The notes: generated by a model not told the origin, from the letters alone. 49,483 nt of DNA from an uncultured Clostridia bacterium (GCA_937907605.1 CALCYI010000061.1:1-49483); one strand, 5' to 3'. Positions 15,939 to 23,846 are shown, numbered from the stretch's first letter. Program-made: numbers and translations.

Positions 15939-15966
15939 AAGGCGGCTGGTTTCAGCCGCCTTATTT
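15939..15966. terminator. bidirectional terminator between the alpha-galactosidase gene and hisF
   Basis: AAGGCGGCTG (15939-15948), loop GTTT and CAGCCGCCTT (15953-15962) form a perfect 10-bp stem followed by TATTTAAATT. Confidence 0.85.
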
Positions 15967-15969
15967 AAA

Positions 15970-16072
15970 TTAAATGATGAATTATGAATTTCGGGTCGCT
16001 TCGCTCCGATTATATTCGGGTGTGGGCAGCGCCCACCGTCAATTCATCCTTCATCATTCAACATTCATAATT
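15970..16072. repeat. imperfect inverted intergenic repeat
   Basis: This hundred-base spacer holds GATGAATTATGAAT at the left and ATTCATCCTTCATCATTC...ATTCATAATTC at the right as loose inverted copies. The core at 16009-16038 reads ATTATATTCGGGTG followed by TGGGCAGCGCCCACC. The core closely resembles 31603-31631 upstream of oppA, so this is a dispersed repeat family in this genome. Confidence 0.6.
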
Positions 16073-16828
16073 CTATACCCTTACGGGAATATTATTATCG
16101 TTTAAGTATTTTTTAAGCTCGGGTACGGGAAGCTCGTTGAAGTGAAAGAGGCTTGCGGCAAGTACTGCGTCCGCCTTTCCCCTTGTAAAAACGTCGAGGA
16201 AATGCTCCGCCTTGCCCGCGCCGCCTGAAGCAATAACGGGTATGCTTACCGCTTCGCTGACCGCCCTTGTAAGCTCTACGTCATAGCCGGTTTTCTGACC
16301 GTCGCAGTCCATGGAGGTAAGCAGGATTTCACCCGCACCGCGCTTATTTGCCTCTTTCGCCCATTTGACCGCGTCTATGCCCGTCGGGACTCTGCCTCCG
16401 TTGAGGTAAACCTCCCAGCCGTCGCCCCTGCGCTTTGCGTCAATTGCGCACACAACGCACTGAGAACCGAATTTCAAAGCAGCCTCGTTAATCAAATTAG
16501 GATTTTTTACCGCCGCGGAATTTACGGAAATTTTATCCGCGCCCGCGCGAAGCATAACCTTAAAATCCTCAACCGTTCTTATTCCGCCGCCGACCGTGAA
16601 GGGTATAAAAACCTGAGAGGCAACGCGCTCGACTATGTCAATCATAGTGCTTCTCCCCTCGTGGCTCGCCATAATATCGAGGAGCACGAGCTCGTCCGCG
16701 CCCTGCTTATCGTATGCAGCAGCGCATTCTACGGGGTCGCCCGCGTCGCGAAGATTAACGAAGGATACGCCCTTTACCACCCTGCCGTTTTTCACGTCGA
16801 GGCAGGGTATTATTCTTTTAGCATACAT
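16073..16828 (-). CDS. hisF: imidazole glycerol phosphate synthase, cyclase subunit
   Basis: A 251-residue (beta/alpha)8 HisF of standard length, which closes the imidazole ring in histidine biosynthesis using ammonia from HisH. The catalytic aspartates are Asp11 (CLDVKNGRVVKG) and Asp130 (CAIDAKR). Phosphate-binding motifs TVGGGI, IASGGAG and ADAVLAASLFH are present. It starts 3 bases after the hisH stop with GAGGTG as ribosome binding site. The other his genes are not in the window. Confidence 0.97.
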   Translation of the reverse strand: MYAKRIIPCLDVKNGRVVKGVSFVNLRDAGDPVECAAAYDKQGADELVLLDIMASHEGRSTMIDIVERVASQVFIPFTVGGGIRTVEDFKVMLRAGADKISVNSAAVKNPNLINEAALKFGSQCVVCAIDAKRRGDGWEVYLNGGRVPTGIDAVKWAKEANKRGAGEILLTSMDCDGQKTGYDVELTRAVSEAVSIPVIASGGAGKAEHFLDVFTRGKADAVLAASLFHFNELPVPELKKYLNDNNIPVRV

Positions 16829-16831
16829 TCC

Positions 16832-17437
16832 CTACACCTCCGCAAAATTCTTTAAAAGCTGAAGCCCCGCTTCGCTGCTCTTTTCGGGGTGAAACTGAGT
16901 CGCGGCAACCAAGCCCTTCTGAACGGCGCACTGTATTTCAGTACCGTACTGCGTAGTTGCGGCAACCGTATCGTTAGCGGCACCTCTGAGGTAGTATGAG
17001 TGAACGAAATAGAAATAGCTCCTGTCGTCAATGCCTTTAAATATACCGTCGTTTTGCTTAATGCTAACGGAATTCCAGCCCATATGTGGAACCTTAAGAC
17101 CATCGACGGACGGAATACGCACAATCTCGCCGTCGAAAATACCGATCCCCTCAGCCTCAGGTGATTCCTCGCTTTTTGAGAAAAGAAGCTGCAGACCTAG
17201 GCAGACACCTAAAAACGGTCTTTCGCCGTTTGCGGCGTTCTTTACCGCGTCGACAAGTCCGCGCCTTTTCATCGACTCCATTGCGTCGCCGAAGGCGCCG
17301 ACGCCGGGCAGAATAACGCGCTCTCCAGTATTGATTTTATGAATATCGTCGGTTATCTCATTTTTATAGCCGAGGTAATCGAGCGCCTTTTTAACGCTCT
17401 GAAGATTACCCGCGCCATAATCAATAATCGCTATCAT
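16832..17437 (-). CDS. hisH: imidazole glycerol phosphate synthase, glutaminase subunit
   Basis: A 201-residue class I glutamine amidotransferase that feeds ammonia to HisF. The triad is complete: Cys79 in GVCLGLQLLF, His183 and Glu185 in QFHPEKS. The N-terminal IDYGAGNLQSV and PGVGAFGDAM blocks are typical HisH. It is first in a hisH-hisF pair read from a TTGACT/TATAAT promoter at 17480-17508. Because both partners and all catalytic residues are intact, histidine biosynthesis is more likely than a surface-sugar amidotransferase role. Confidence 0.97.
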   Translation of the reverse strand: MIAIIDYGAGNLQSVKKALDYLGYKNEITDDIHKINTGERVILPGVGAFGDAMESMKRRGLVDAVKNAANGERPFLGVCLGLQLLFSKSEESPEAEGIGIFDGEIVRIPSVDGLKVPHMGWNSVSIKQNDGIFKGIDDRSYFYFVHSYYLRGAANDTVAATTQYGTEIQCAVQKGLVAATQFHPEKSSEAGLQLLKNFAEV

Positions 17438-17479
17438 CCTTTTCTCCTTATTGCTACTCTATCTACAATCGATGAATTC

Positions 17480-17508
17480 ATTATATATTTTTACCCTGCT
17501 AAAGTCAA
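17480..17508 (-). promoter_or_regulatory. predicted hisHF promoter
   Basis: On the minus strand TTGACT (17503-17508) and TATAAT (17480-17485) are 17 bases apart, 43 bases before hisH. It is back to back with the tRNA-Ser promoter, with only six bases between the two -35 boxes. Confidence 0.65.
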
Positions 17509-17514
17509 TTAGCA

Positions 17515-17543
17515 TTGACAAATCAATTTCGGCGTGATACAAT
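17515..17543 (+). promoter_or_regulatory. promoter upstream of the tRNA-Ser pseudogene and tRNA-Ser
   Basis: TTGACA (17515-17520) and TACAAT (17538-17543) are 17 bases apart. It precedes the broken copy first; I see no equally good promoter between the broken copy and the intact tRNA. Confidence 0.7.
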
Positions 17544-17583
17544 ATGCAGGCGTTAAAAATAAACTCTTTTAAGTTTTATATGT

Positions 17584-17726
17584 GGAGACGTATCGAAGTG
17601 GGGACGGTTGCGAGCGCTGCCTGCGGCAGATGAAGCGAGCAATAAGGAGTGGCAGCGGTCAAAATTTTAAAACGCCGTATCGGGCGTTTGACAAAATTTT
17701 GGGCACCGCAACAGGACATAACGGGG
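17584..17726 (+). pseudogene. tRNA-Ser fragment interrupted by a palindromic insert
   Basis: GGAGACGTATCGAAGTGG (17584-17601) is identical to the first 18 bases of the intact tRNA-Ser at 17783-17800, and about nine bases upstream of each copy also match. In the intact gene the next bases are TCATAACGGGG; in this copy CATAACGGGG reappears only at 17717-17726, after about 115 inserted bases, and then the match is lost. The insert contains a hairpin with GCGGT (17655-17659), AAAATTTT and AAACGCC against GGCGTTT, AAAATTTT and ACCGC (17683-17709). So a tRNA gene copy was split in its D arm and has decayed. Confidence 0.7.
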
Positions 17727-17782
17727 CTCCCCGTCGATTAGCGTATAATAAAAGAATAAACTCTTCTGAGTTTTTTATATGT

Positions 17783-17871
17783 GGAGACGTATCGAAGTGG
17801 TCATAACGGGGCGCACTCGAAATGCGTTTGCCTTAACGGGCACGTGGGTTCGAATCCCACCGTCTCCGCCA
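17783..17871 (+). tRNA. tRNA-Ser (anticodon CGA)
   Basis: The acceptor arms GGAGACG (17783-17789) and CGTCTCC (17861-17867) pair perfectly. The anticodon loop CTCGAAA carries CGA, followed by a long variable arm (GCCTTAACGGGC) as in all serine tRNAs and a T arm with GTGGGTTCGAATCCCAC. The discriminator is G17868 and CCA is encoded. It reads UCG codons. Confidence 0.95.
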
Positions 17872-17879
17872 ATGAAAAA

Positions 17880-17906
17880 AGCCAACCTTATCGGGTTGGT
17901 TTTTTC
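17880..17906 (+). terminator. terminator of tRNA-Ser
   Basis: CCAACC (17882-17887), loop TTATCG and GGTTGG (17894-17899), followed by TTTTTT. Confidence 0.85.
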
Positions 17907-18030
17907 CAATTTTTTGCGTAACAACAAAAATATTACAAAATGTACGAATTATTGTACCGAAAATTTGTTCGGATTTACATATATTGTATTTTATGGTATT
18001 TTTGGTATATCAAAAAGCATGAGGTGAGTT

Positions 18031-18156
18031 ATGACGGATGAAGAACGTTTAATAAAAACCGATTTAACGAAAGGAACCTCGTCGGACTCCGAGGTAGTGT
18101 GGGCAATTAATTATCTGCTTAATATGCCTGACGAGGAGCTTCCCCTGTTTGCATAA
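18031..18156 (+). CDS. 41-residue hypothetical protein
   Basis: A small open frame with GAGGTG five bases before the ATG and a strong terminator straight after the stop. The product (MTDEERLIKTDLTKGTSSD... ending MPDEELPLFA) is acidic, soluble and has no cysteine or membrane segment; a short helical stretch VVWAINYLLNMPDEE is the only hydrophobic part. The upstream 120 bases are AT-rich without a clear consensus promoter. I do not recognise it. The good ribosome binding site and dedicated terminator argue that it is expressed. Confidence 0.65.
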   Translation: MTDEERLIKTDLTKGTSSDSEVVWAINYLLNMPDEELPLFA

Positions 18157-18185
18157 AAGAGACTGTCAGTCTGACAGTCTCTTTT
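18155..18185. terminator. bidirectional intrinsic terminator
   Basis: AAAAGAGACTGTCA (18155-18168), loop GTC and TGACAGTCTCTTTT (18172-18185): a perfect 14-bp stem with A and T flanks, between the 41-codon gene and the convergent DUF1667 gene. Confidence 0.88.
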
Positions 18186-18188
18186 GCT

Positions 18189-18536
18189 TTAATCAATGTT
18201 CTTTGTCGTTACGAAGTCGATACCCGTATTGAAAAGGTTTGCGATTACAACCTGTCCGATTTTAATCGGGGTTTTGAGAGTTATTGAATTGAGCATATCC
18301 ATCGCCTCGAACATCTTGCCCTTCGGGATTGCGCCGTTGGTTTTAACGGGGCATCTCGGGTCCTCGGCGCTGTCGGTTCTGACGGTGGAGGTAACCACTC
18401 TCACGGGGTTAGTAACCTCATTTCTGCCGTAAACCTCGCCTCTCGGGCAGGCGTTTCCCGATACTGCATAATCATTATCCTCGTCAACCTTAAGGCGACA
18501 GCCTCTCGGGCAAGTAATACAGATTAATTCAGTCAT
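18189..18536 (-). CDS. DUF1667 protein, cysteine-rich partner of the FAD oxidoreductases
   Basis: A 115-residue protein with an N-terminal CxxC-x3-C cluster (Cys6, Cys9, Cys13 in CITCPRGCRL) and Cys30 in ACPRGEVYG, followed by PVRVVTSTVR and a C-terminal KPIKIG-like block (TPIKIGQVVIANL). The four cysteines could hold an iron-sulfur cluster. It overlaps the FAD oxidoreductase gene by one base and is the third gene of the conserved GlpA-like/GlpB-like/DUF1667 set of Firmicutes. It may shuttle electrons, playing the GlpC-like part; this is inference from context. Confidence 0.85.
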   Translation of the reverse strand: MTELICITCPRGCRLKVDEDNDYAVSGNACPRGEVYGRNEVTNPVRVVTSTVRTDSAEDPRCPVKTNGAIPKGKMFEAMDMLNSITLKTPIKIGQVVIANLFNTGIDFVTTKNID

Positions 18537-19792
18537 TATTCCTCTACCTCCTCTACCGAGACCGTAATTTCATCGCCCATAATCGCGTCAAGCAGCCTCC
18601 TCGGAAGCTTTACACGCTCCATTTCGCCGGGCGCCATATGCGCACGCTTGAGCTGCGCTACGATTTTATCGCCGTCTATAACGGTAATCTTGCTTGTTTC
18701 AAATATTCTTCTTACCCTGAAGTAGATTTCGGCGTCCATAGCCTCCCTGTGTATCATAAGAGGTACTATAAAGCCTACGTCGCTGCCCTCCTTAACGGTG
18801 ATGGCGTGCTTTCTTGAGCGCGAGCCGAGCTTAACGTATTCCGCGGCAGCTCTGCCTGCCTTCTGGCTTTCGCCCGTTACGAAGTCAACGAGGTCGTGAA
18901 CGTGAACTACGTTACCGCTTGCGAAGATACCCTCCTCCGAGGTCTCCATATTCTCCCAAACTACCACGCCGTTGGTTCTTACGTCAACGTCGATACCAGC
19001 CGTCCTCGTAAGCTCGTTTTCGGGGATAAGACCTACCGAAAGAAGCACGGTGTCGCAGTCAAAGTCAATTTCCGTACCCTTTATGGGCTTCCTGTCGGGA
19101 CCGACCTTAGCTATCGTTACGCCCTCAACCCTGTCCTCACCTCTGATGTCGGTAATGGTATGTGAGAGGTAAAGCGGTATATCAAAGTCGTTAAGGCACT
19201 GTACGATATTCCTCTGGAGTCCGCCGGAATATGGCATTAATTCAACGCACGCGAGCACCTTTGCGCCCTCGAGAGTCATTCTCCTTGCCATAATAAGACC
19301 GATATCGCCCGAGCCGAGAATAACGACTCTCTTGCCGACCATATGTCCCTCAATATTAACGTATCTCTGAGCCGCACCAGCGGTGAGAACACCCGCGGGA
19401 CGGGTACCGGGAATGGAGATAGCGCCTCTCGTTCTCTCTCGGCAGCCCATAGCAAGCACTATCGACTTAGCCTTTAAAATCTGGTAACCCTTTTCGGGAT
19501 TAATGCAGTGTACTTCCTTATTCTTGGTAACGTCAAGCACCATAGTATCGCACATTGACTCAATGGAAGTTCCCTCAAGCATTTTAATAAATCTGCCCGC
19601 GTATTCGGGACCCGTGAGCTCCTCTTTGAAATAGTGCAGACCGAAGCCGTTATGTATACATTGGTTTAAAATACCTCCGAGCTCCTTATCACGCTCAATA
19701 ATAAGTATTTTTTCAAGTCCCTTTTCGTAAGCTGCAAGCGCTGCCGCAAGACCTGCGGGTCCGCCGCCGACTACTATTAATTCATAAGTCAT
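18536..19792 (-). CDS. FAD/NAD(P)-dependent oxidoreductase, GlpB-like
   Basis: A 418-residue flavoprotein with an N-terminal FAD dinucleotide motif GGGPAG (8-13), a second NAD-binding motif VVILGSGDIG near residue 155, and the closing FAD block GIFASGNVVHVHDLVD near 310. It belongs to the pyridine nucleotide-disulfide reductase-like group that pairs with GlpA-type dehydrogenases. It overlaps the upstream flavoprotein by four bases and the downstream DUF1667 gene by one base, so the three proteins are likely made in fixed ratio as one complex. Electron transfer from glycerol 3-phosphate oxidation to NAD(P) is a plausible role. Confidence 0.85.
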   Translation of the reverse strand: MTYELIVVGGGPAGLAAALAAYEKGLEKILIIERDKELGGILNQCIHNGFGLHYFKEELTGPEYAGRFIKMLEGTSIESMCDTMVLDVTKNKEVHCINPEKGYQILKAKSIVLAMGCRERTRGAISIPGTRPAGVLTAGAAQRYVNIEGHMVGKRVVILGSGDIGLIMARRMTLEGAKVLACVELMPYSGGLQRNIVQCLNDFDIPLYLSHTITDIRGEDRVEGVTIAKVGPDRKPIKGTEIDFDCDTVLLSVGLIPENELTRTAGIDVDVRTNGVVVWENMETSEEGIFASGNVVHVHDLVDFVTGESQKAGRAAAEYVKLGSRSRKHAITVKEGSDVGFIVPLMIHREAMDAEIYFRVRRIFETSKITVIDGDKIVAQLKRAHMAPGEMERVKLPRRLLDAIMGDEITVSVEEVEE

Positions 19793-21228
19793 TTGTCAGA
19801 CCTCCCTGCCTTTTTGGTTTCACCTATAAGGATATAGCTGCCCGTGTTGTCCTGAAGTATTTCCTCAGGCTCAACACCTTTATACTCAGCCATAATATCA
19901 AGCACCTTTGGTCCGCAGAAGCCGCCCTGGCAGCGTCCCATACCCGTTCCTGCTCTCCTCTTGATACCGTCGAGGGATACGGGCGGAATCGGAGACGCGA
20001 GCGCCGCGAGGATTTCGCCCTCAGTGATAGTTTCACAGCGACATACAACCCTTCCGTAAGCGGGCTTTTCGTCAATCAGCGCATTCTTCTCTTCATATGA
20101 GAGCTCCTTAAATCTGATATGAGTACGCTTGTCAATGAAGTTCGTTTTCTTTTCAAGCGCAAGCCCGTCCTCACCGAGCATTCTTACAACTTCCTCTGCA
20201 ATTGCGGGCGCTGAGCTCAGACCGGGTGATTTGATACCCGCTACGTCAATGAAGCGGGGTGCGGCGAATTCAATAATGAAATCGTTAACGTCCGTATTCG
20301 CTCTAACGCCCGTGAAGTTACGGATATTTTCCCTGTAATTAACCGAGGGGATTGACTTACCTGCCATTTCCCTTATAAAGTCGAGGGAGCTTGTCTTAGT
20401 CGTTTTATCGTCCTTATCGCTTGCGATAGCGTTAGGACCTACGATAAGATTACCGTGAACGGTCGGAGCAACAAGCACGCCCTTACCGAGCTCGTTGGGG
20501 CACTGGAAAATAACGTGCTTTGCTTTCTCGCCCTCGCATTTATCGAGCAGGTAATATTCGCCCGCCGAGGGTTCAATCTTAAAGGTCGGCTCTGCAACCA
20601 TATTGTGAATATCGTCGCTCCATACGCCTGCTGCGTTTATTATATACCTTGCCTCAATAACCTTATCGCCACAGGTGATTTTATAATAACCGTCCTCGGC
20701 TTCAATATTATCGACCTTGGTATTCAGCATAATCTCCGCGCCGTTTACAACCGCGGTTTCAGCCATAGCGATACCGTATTCCCACGGGTTTACGATAGCC
20801 GCCGTCGGAGCATACAGCGCGCCGAGCGCTTTATCGCTGATACACGGCTCCATTTCACGAAGCTCGTCACGGTCAATAAGCTTCATATCGGGAACGCCGT
20901 TTTTAATTCCTCTGTCATAAAGCCTCTTTATATGCTCAAGCTCGTCCTCTGAAAACGCTACGACGAGGGAGCCTATCTTTTTATAGGCAACGTCAAGCTT
21001 TCCCGCGATTTCCTCCGTAAGCTCGTTACCCCTTACGTTGAACTTTGCGCAGTTCGTGCCCGGCTCGGGGTCATAGCCCGCGTGAATAATGGCGCTGTTG
21101 GCTTTCGTCGTTTCCATACAGACATCGTTATTCTTTTCAAGTACCGCTATTGAAAGCTTATACCTTGAAAGATAATAAGCGACCGCGCCACCTATTATGC
21201 CACAGCCGATTATCGCAACATCATACAT
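19789..21228 (-). CDS. FAD-dependent dehydrogenase, GlpA-like, with BFD-type [2Fe-2S] domain
   Basis: A 479-residue flavoenzyme. The N-terminal Rossmann motif is GCGIIGG (8-14), followed by a DAO-type fold with KANSAIIHAGYDPEPGT. The C terminus (about 390-455) has four cysteines as in bacterioferritin-associated ferredoxin-like domains (VCRCETITEG and GRCQGGFCGP). Clostridial proteins of this layout are annotated as glycerol-3-phosphate dehydrogenases. The ATG at 21226-21228 has GGAGG seven bases upstream; the 15-codon extension to 21273 is rejected. It leads the operon with the GlpB-like and DUF1667 genes. No glpK or glpF is nearby, so the substrate stays unproven. Confidence 0.85.
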   Translation of the reverse strand: MYDVAIIGCGIIGGAVAYYLSRYKLSIAVLEKNNDVCMETTKANSAIIHAGYDPEPGTNCAKFNVRGNELTEEIAGKLDVAYKKIGSLVVAFSEDELEHIKRLYDRGIKNGVPDMKLIDRDELREMEPCISDKALGALYAPTAAIVNPWEYGIAMAETAVVNGAEIMLNTKVDNIEAEDGYYKITCGDKVIEARYIINAAGVWSDDIHNMVAEPTFKIEPSAGEYYLLDKCEGEKAKHVIFQCPNELGKGVLVAPTVHGNLIVGPNAIASDKDDKTTKTSSLDFIREMAGKSIPSVNYRENIRNFTGVRANTDVNDFIIEFAAPRFIDVAGIKSPGLSSAPAIAEEVVRMLGEDGLALEKKTNFIDKRTHIRFKELSYEEKNALIDEKPAYGRVVCRCETITEGEILAALASPIPPVSLDGIKRRAGTGMGRCQGGFCGPKVLDIMAEYKGVEPEEILQDNTGSYILIGETKKAGRSDK

Positions 21229-21284
21229 AAATATTCCTCCCGACTCAGCGAAAACGAGTATGCTTCCGCCCATTTAATAATATT

Positions 21285-21313
21285 ATTATAACATAAGTTA
21301 TAAATTAGTACAA
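21285..21313 (-). promoter_or_regulatory. predicted promoter of the GlpA-like operon
   Basis: On the minus strand TTGTAC (21308-21313) and TATAAT (21285-21290) are 17 bases apart, 57 bases before the flavoprotein start. It lies just behind the arsR stop, so the two operons are separately started although I see no terminator between them. Confidence 0.6.
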
Positions 21314-21333
21314 CATAATTATATTAAAAAATG

Positions 21334-21696
21334 TTATTCCTCAATATGCTCAAGTCCCTGCGCGATTACCGTGCTCACGTGGGAGTCGGCAAGGGAATAG
21401 AAAACAGATTTCCCCTCGCGCCTGCTTTTGATAAGGCGGCTGTTTTTGAGTATTTTAAGCTGGTGGGATACCGCCGACTGAGTCATACCGAGCACGCTTG
21501 CAAGGTCGCATACACAGACCTCGCTTTCAAAGAGCACGAAGAGTATGCGTATTCTCGTTGAATCGCCGAATACCTTAAAAAGCTCGGCAAGGTCGTAAAG
21601 CTCGTTCTCGTTTGGGAGCTTTTCATTAACTATTTTGATTAAATCCTCGTGAACATGCGTGGTTTCGCAGCATTCAAGCCTTTCTTCCATAGGCAT
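21334..21696 (-). CDS. ArsR/SmtB-family metal-responsive repressor
   Basis: A 120-residue winged-helix repressor. The recognition helix is in LGMTQSAVSHQLKIL. Two metal sites can be read: an alpha3N-type site with Cys9, Cys10 and ECVC-like Cys61/Cys63 (EVCVCDLA), and an alpha5-type site Asp104, His106, His117, Glu120, as in Zn/Cd/Pb sensors such as CadC and ZiaR. GAGGTG lies six bases before the ATG at 21696; an upstream in-frame GTG at 21705 is part of that ribosome binding site. It is the last gene after the HMA and ATPase genes and also has its own promoter. It probably represses the efflux operon until zinc or cadmium binds. Confidence 0.9.
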   Translation of the reverse strand: MPMEERLECCETTHVHEDLIKIVNEKLPNENELYDLAELFKVFGDSTRIRILFVLFESEVCVCDLASVLGMTQSAVSHQLKILKNSRLIKSRREGKSVFYSLADSHVSTVIAQGLEHIEE

Positions 21697-21702
21697 AAAA
21701 AT

Positions 21703-21745
21703 CACCTCACGGATTAATTATACATCAAAACCCGTGAGGTGTCAA
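21703..21745 (-). promoter_or_regulatory. internal arsR promoter with 10-bp inverted repeat
   Basis: On the minus strand TTGACA (21740-21745) and TATAAT (21717-21722) are exactly 17 bases apart. CACCTCACGG (21703-21712) and CCGTGAGGTG (21732-21741) are perfect inverted copies flanking the -10; one copy contains the arsR ribosome binding site. The arms differ from the operator-like dyad upstream of the HMA gene. Confidence 0.65.
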
Positions 21746-21747
21746 AA

Positions 21748-23628
21748 TTATTGTTTTAACGCCCTTATCGCGTTAATTACCGCGATTACCATTACGCCGA
21801 CGTCGGCAAAGATTGCAAGCCACATATTTGCGATACCGAGCGCGCCGAGAATAAGACAAATGAACTTAATTCCTATTGCAAAATAGATATTTTCATATAC
21901 TATTCTCAGGCATTTTTTTGAAATTCTGATTGCCTTTGCAATCTTCCTCGGGTCGTCGTCCATAAGCACAACGTCCGCAGCTTCAATCGCTGCATCCGAG
22001 CCGAGCGCTCCCATCGCTATTCCTATATCGCAGCGTGAGAGCACGGGCGCGTCGTTTATGCCGTCGCCCGCAAATGCAAGCATTTCGTTTTTCTCCTTAC
22101 TGCCGAGCAACTCCTCAACCCTGCTAACCTTATCCTCGGGAAGAAGCTCACTGTAAACCTCGTCAATTTTAAGGCTATTTGCAACATTTTCGGCAACCGC
22201 CTTCGAATCGCCCGTAAGCATAACGGTCTTTTTTATACCGAGTGCTTTAAGCGCCTCTATCGCTTCCTTAGCCGTGTCCTTAATTCTGTCTGAAATAAGA
22301 ATATAGCCGAGGTGTTTTCCGCCCTTTGCAACATATACCGCCGTGCCCGGTCTTTCGCATTTTTCAAAGGTTATTTTGAGGCTGTTCATAAGCTTTGAGT
22401 TACCCGCGGCGATTTCTACACCGTCAAGCAGCGCGCACACGCCCTCGCCGCTTCTCTCGTTAATATCGGACAACCTTTCCTTGTCGATATCAATATTTTT
22501 ATACGATTTAATACTTTTGCTTACTGGGTGGTTTGAATACGCTTCGGCGTACGCGGCAGCCTCGAAAAGCTCCTCCTCGCTAATGCCTTCAGCCGTTTTA
22601 ACCTCGCTGACCTCAAACACGCCCTCAGTTACCGTACCCGTTTTATCAAAGGCAACCAGCTTGGTTTTTGAAAGCAGCTCAAGATAATTCGCGCCTTTAA
22701 CGAGTATCCCCTGCCTGCTCGCTCCGCCGATACCTGCGAAAAAGGTCAGCGGGATTGAAATAACGAGCGCGCACGGACAGCTTATAACGAGGAAGGTAAG
22801 CGCTCTGTAAATCCACTGCGACCAGAGAGCGTCATAACCCGCAAGCAGTCTTATTACGGGCGGAAGCACCGCAAGCGCAAGCGCGGAAATGCATACGGCA
22901 GGAGTATAGTACCTTGCAAATTTTGAGATAAACTTCTCACTCTTTGCCTTTTTCATACTCGAATTTTCTACTAAATCGAGTATTTTTGAAACCGTTGATT
23001 CGCCGAATTCCTTAGTGGTTTTTATTCTGATTACGCCGTCGGTATTAACACAGCCGCTTATAACCTCGTCGCCCTCGGCAACCTCCCTCGGTACGCTTTC
23101 GCCCGTGAGGGCGCTTGTATTGAGTGTTGCTCTGCCCTCGGTTACAACGCCGTCAATGGGTATTTTCTCACCGGGCATTACTACGATAATGCTGCCGATT
23201 TCAACGTCGTCGGGATCTGTTTCGACTATTTCACCGTCAACGAGAAGATTTGCACTGTCGGGGCGAATATCCATAAGCGCGGCAATATTCCGCCTGCTCT
23301 TCCCGACTGCGTAGCTCTGGAAAAGCTCGCCCGTCTGGTAAAAGAGCATTACTGCAATTGCCTCGGCATAGCTCCCGTTGTCCTTTACCGCAATAATAAT
23401 CGCGCCGACGGTTGCAATAGCCATAAGGAAATTTTCGTCAAAAACCTGACGGTTTAAAATCCCCTTAAACGCCTTTTTAAGCACGTCGTAACCGATAATG
23501 ATATAAGGTACCATAAACAGCGCAAAGCGGATATAGGCGTTTACGCCGTCAAGCGTAAGCGAAAAGGCAATAAGCAGTATCGCGGAGATTATTATTCTTA
23601 TTAATACGCTTTTCTGCTTTTTGTTCAT
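21748..23628 (-). CDS. P1B-type heavy-metal efflux ATPase (Zn/Cd/Pb type)
   Basis: A 626-residue P-type ATPase that exports divalent heavy metals. The membrane metal site CPC (ISCPCALVIS, near residue 285), phosphorylation loop DKTGT (near 326), SNHPVSKS, MLTGDSKAVAE and GDGINDAP are all present. The last helix carries ADVGVMVIAVINAIR, the pattern of Zn/Cd/Pb rather than Cu pumps. There is no N-terminal CxxC domain; that part is encoded separately by the 72-residue HMA gene just upstream, whose stop overlaps this ATG by one base. The downstream arsR completes a sensor-pump unit. Confidence 0.93.
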   Translation of the reverse strand: MNKKQKSVLIRIIISAILLIAFSLTLDGVNAYIRFALFMVPYIIIGYDVLKKAFKGILNRQVFDENFLMAIATVGAIIIAVKDNGSYAEAIAVMLFYQTGELFQSYAVGKSRRNIAALMDIRPDSANLLVDGEIVETDPDDVEIGSIIVVMPGEKIPIDGVVTEGRATLNTSALTGESVPREVAEGDEVISGCVNTDGVIRIKTTKEFGESTVSKILDLVENSSMKKAKSEKFISKFARYYTPAVCISALALAVLPPVIRLLAGYDALWSQWIYRALTFLVISCPCALVISIPLTFFAGIGGASRQGILVKGANYLELLSKTKLVAFDKTGTVTEGVFEVSEVKTAEGISEEELFEAAAYAEAYSNHPVSKSIKSYKNIDIDKERLSDINERSGEGVCALLDGVEIAAGNSKLMNSLKITFEKCERPGTAVYVAKGGKHLGYILISDRIKDTAKEAIEALKALGIKKTVMLTGDSKAVAENVANSLKIDEVYSELLPEDKVSRVEELLGSKEKNEMLAFAGDGINDAPVLSRCDIGIAMGALGSDAAIEAADVVLMDDDPRKIAKAIRISKKCLRIVYENIYFAIGIKFICLILGALGIANMWLAIFADVGVMVIAVINAIRALKQ

Positions 23629-23846
23629 CAGATATACACCTCTGCGTCGTCGTCAACCCTGCGGCACGCCTTTCGTACTTCCTTCATAACGGCATCAACG
23701 TCGGCACCCTCTTCAAATTCGACCTTCATTTTAAGCGCCATAAAGTTTACGGCGGCAGAGGCAACTCCCTCAACCTTATTCGCCGCGAGCTCCATTTTGT
23801 TAGCGCAGTTTGCACAGTCAACGTCAATCTTATAGGTCTTTTTCAT
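23628..23846 (-). CDS. stand-alone heavy-metal-associated (HMA) domain protein
   Basis: A 72-residue ferredoxin-like metal-binding protein with DCANCANKME carrying the CxxC pair. It probably delivers metal to the ATPase encoded directly downstream, acting as the detached N-terminal domain. GGAG lies upstream of the ATG at 23846; the eight-codon extension has no support. The operator-like dyad at 23867-23890 sits between its promoter and start. Confidence 0.9.
   Translation of the reverse strand: MKKTYKIDVDCANCANKMELAANKVEGVASAAVNFMALKMKVEFEEGADVDAVMKEVRKACRRVDDDAEVYI

Noticed and set aside
16073..17437. HisH-HisF as surface-sugar amidotransferase/cyclase pair (WbuY/WbuZ-like)
   Set aside because: Both carry all catalytic residues of the histidine enzymes and lie next to no polysaccharide genes.
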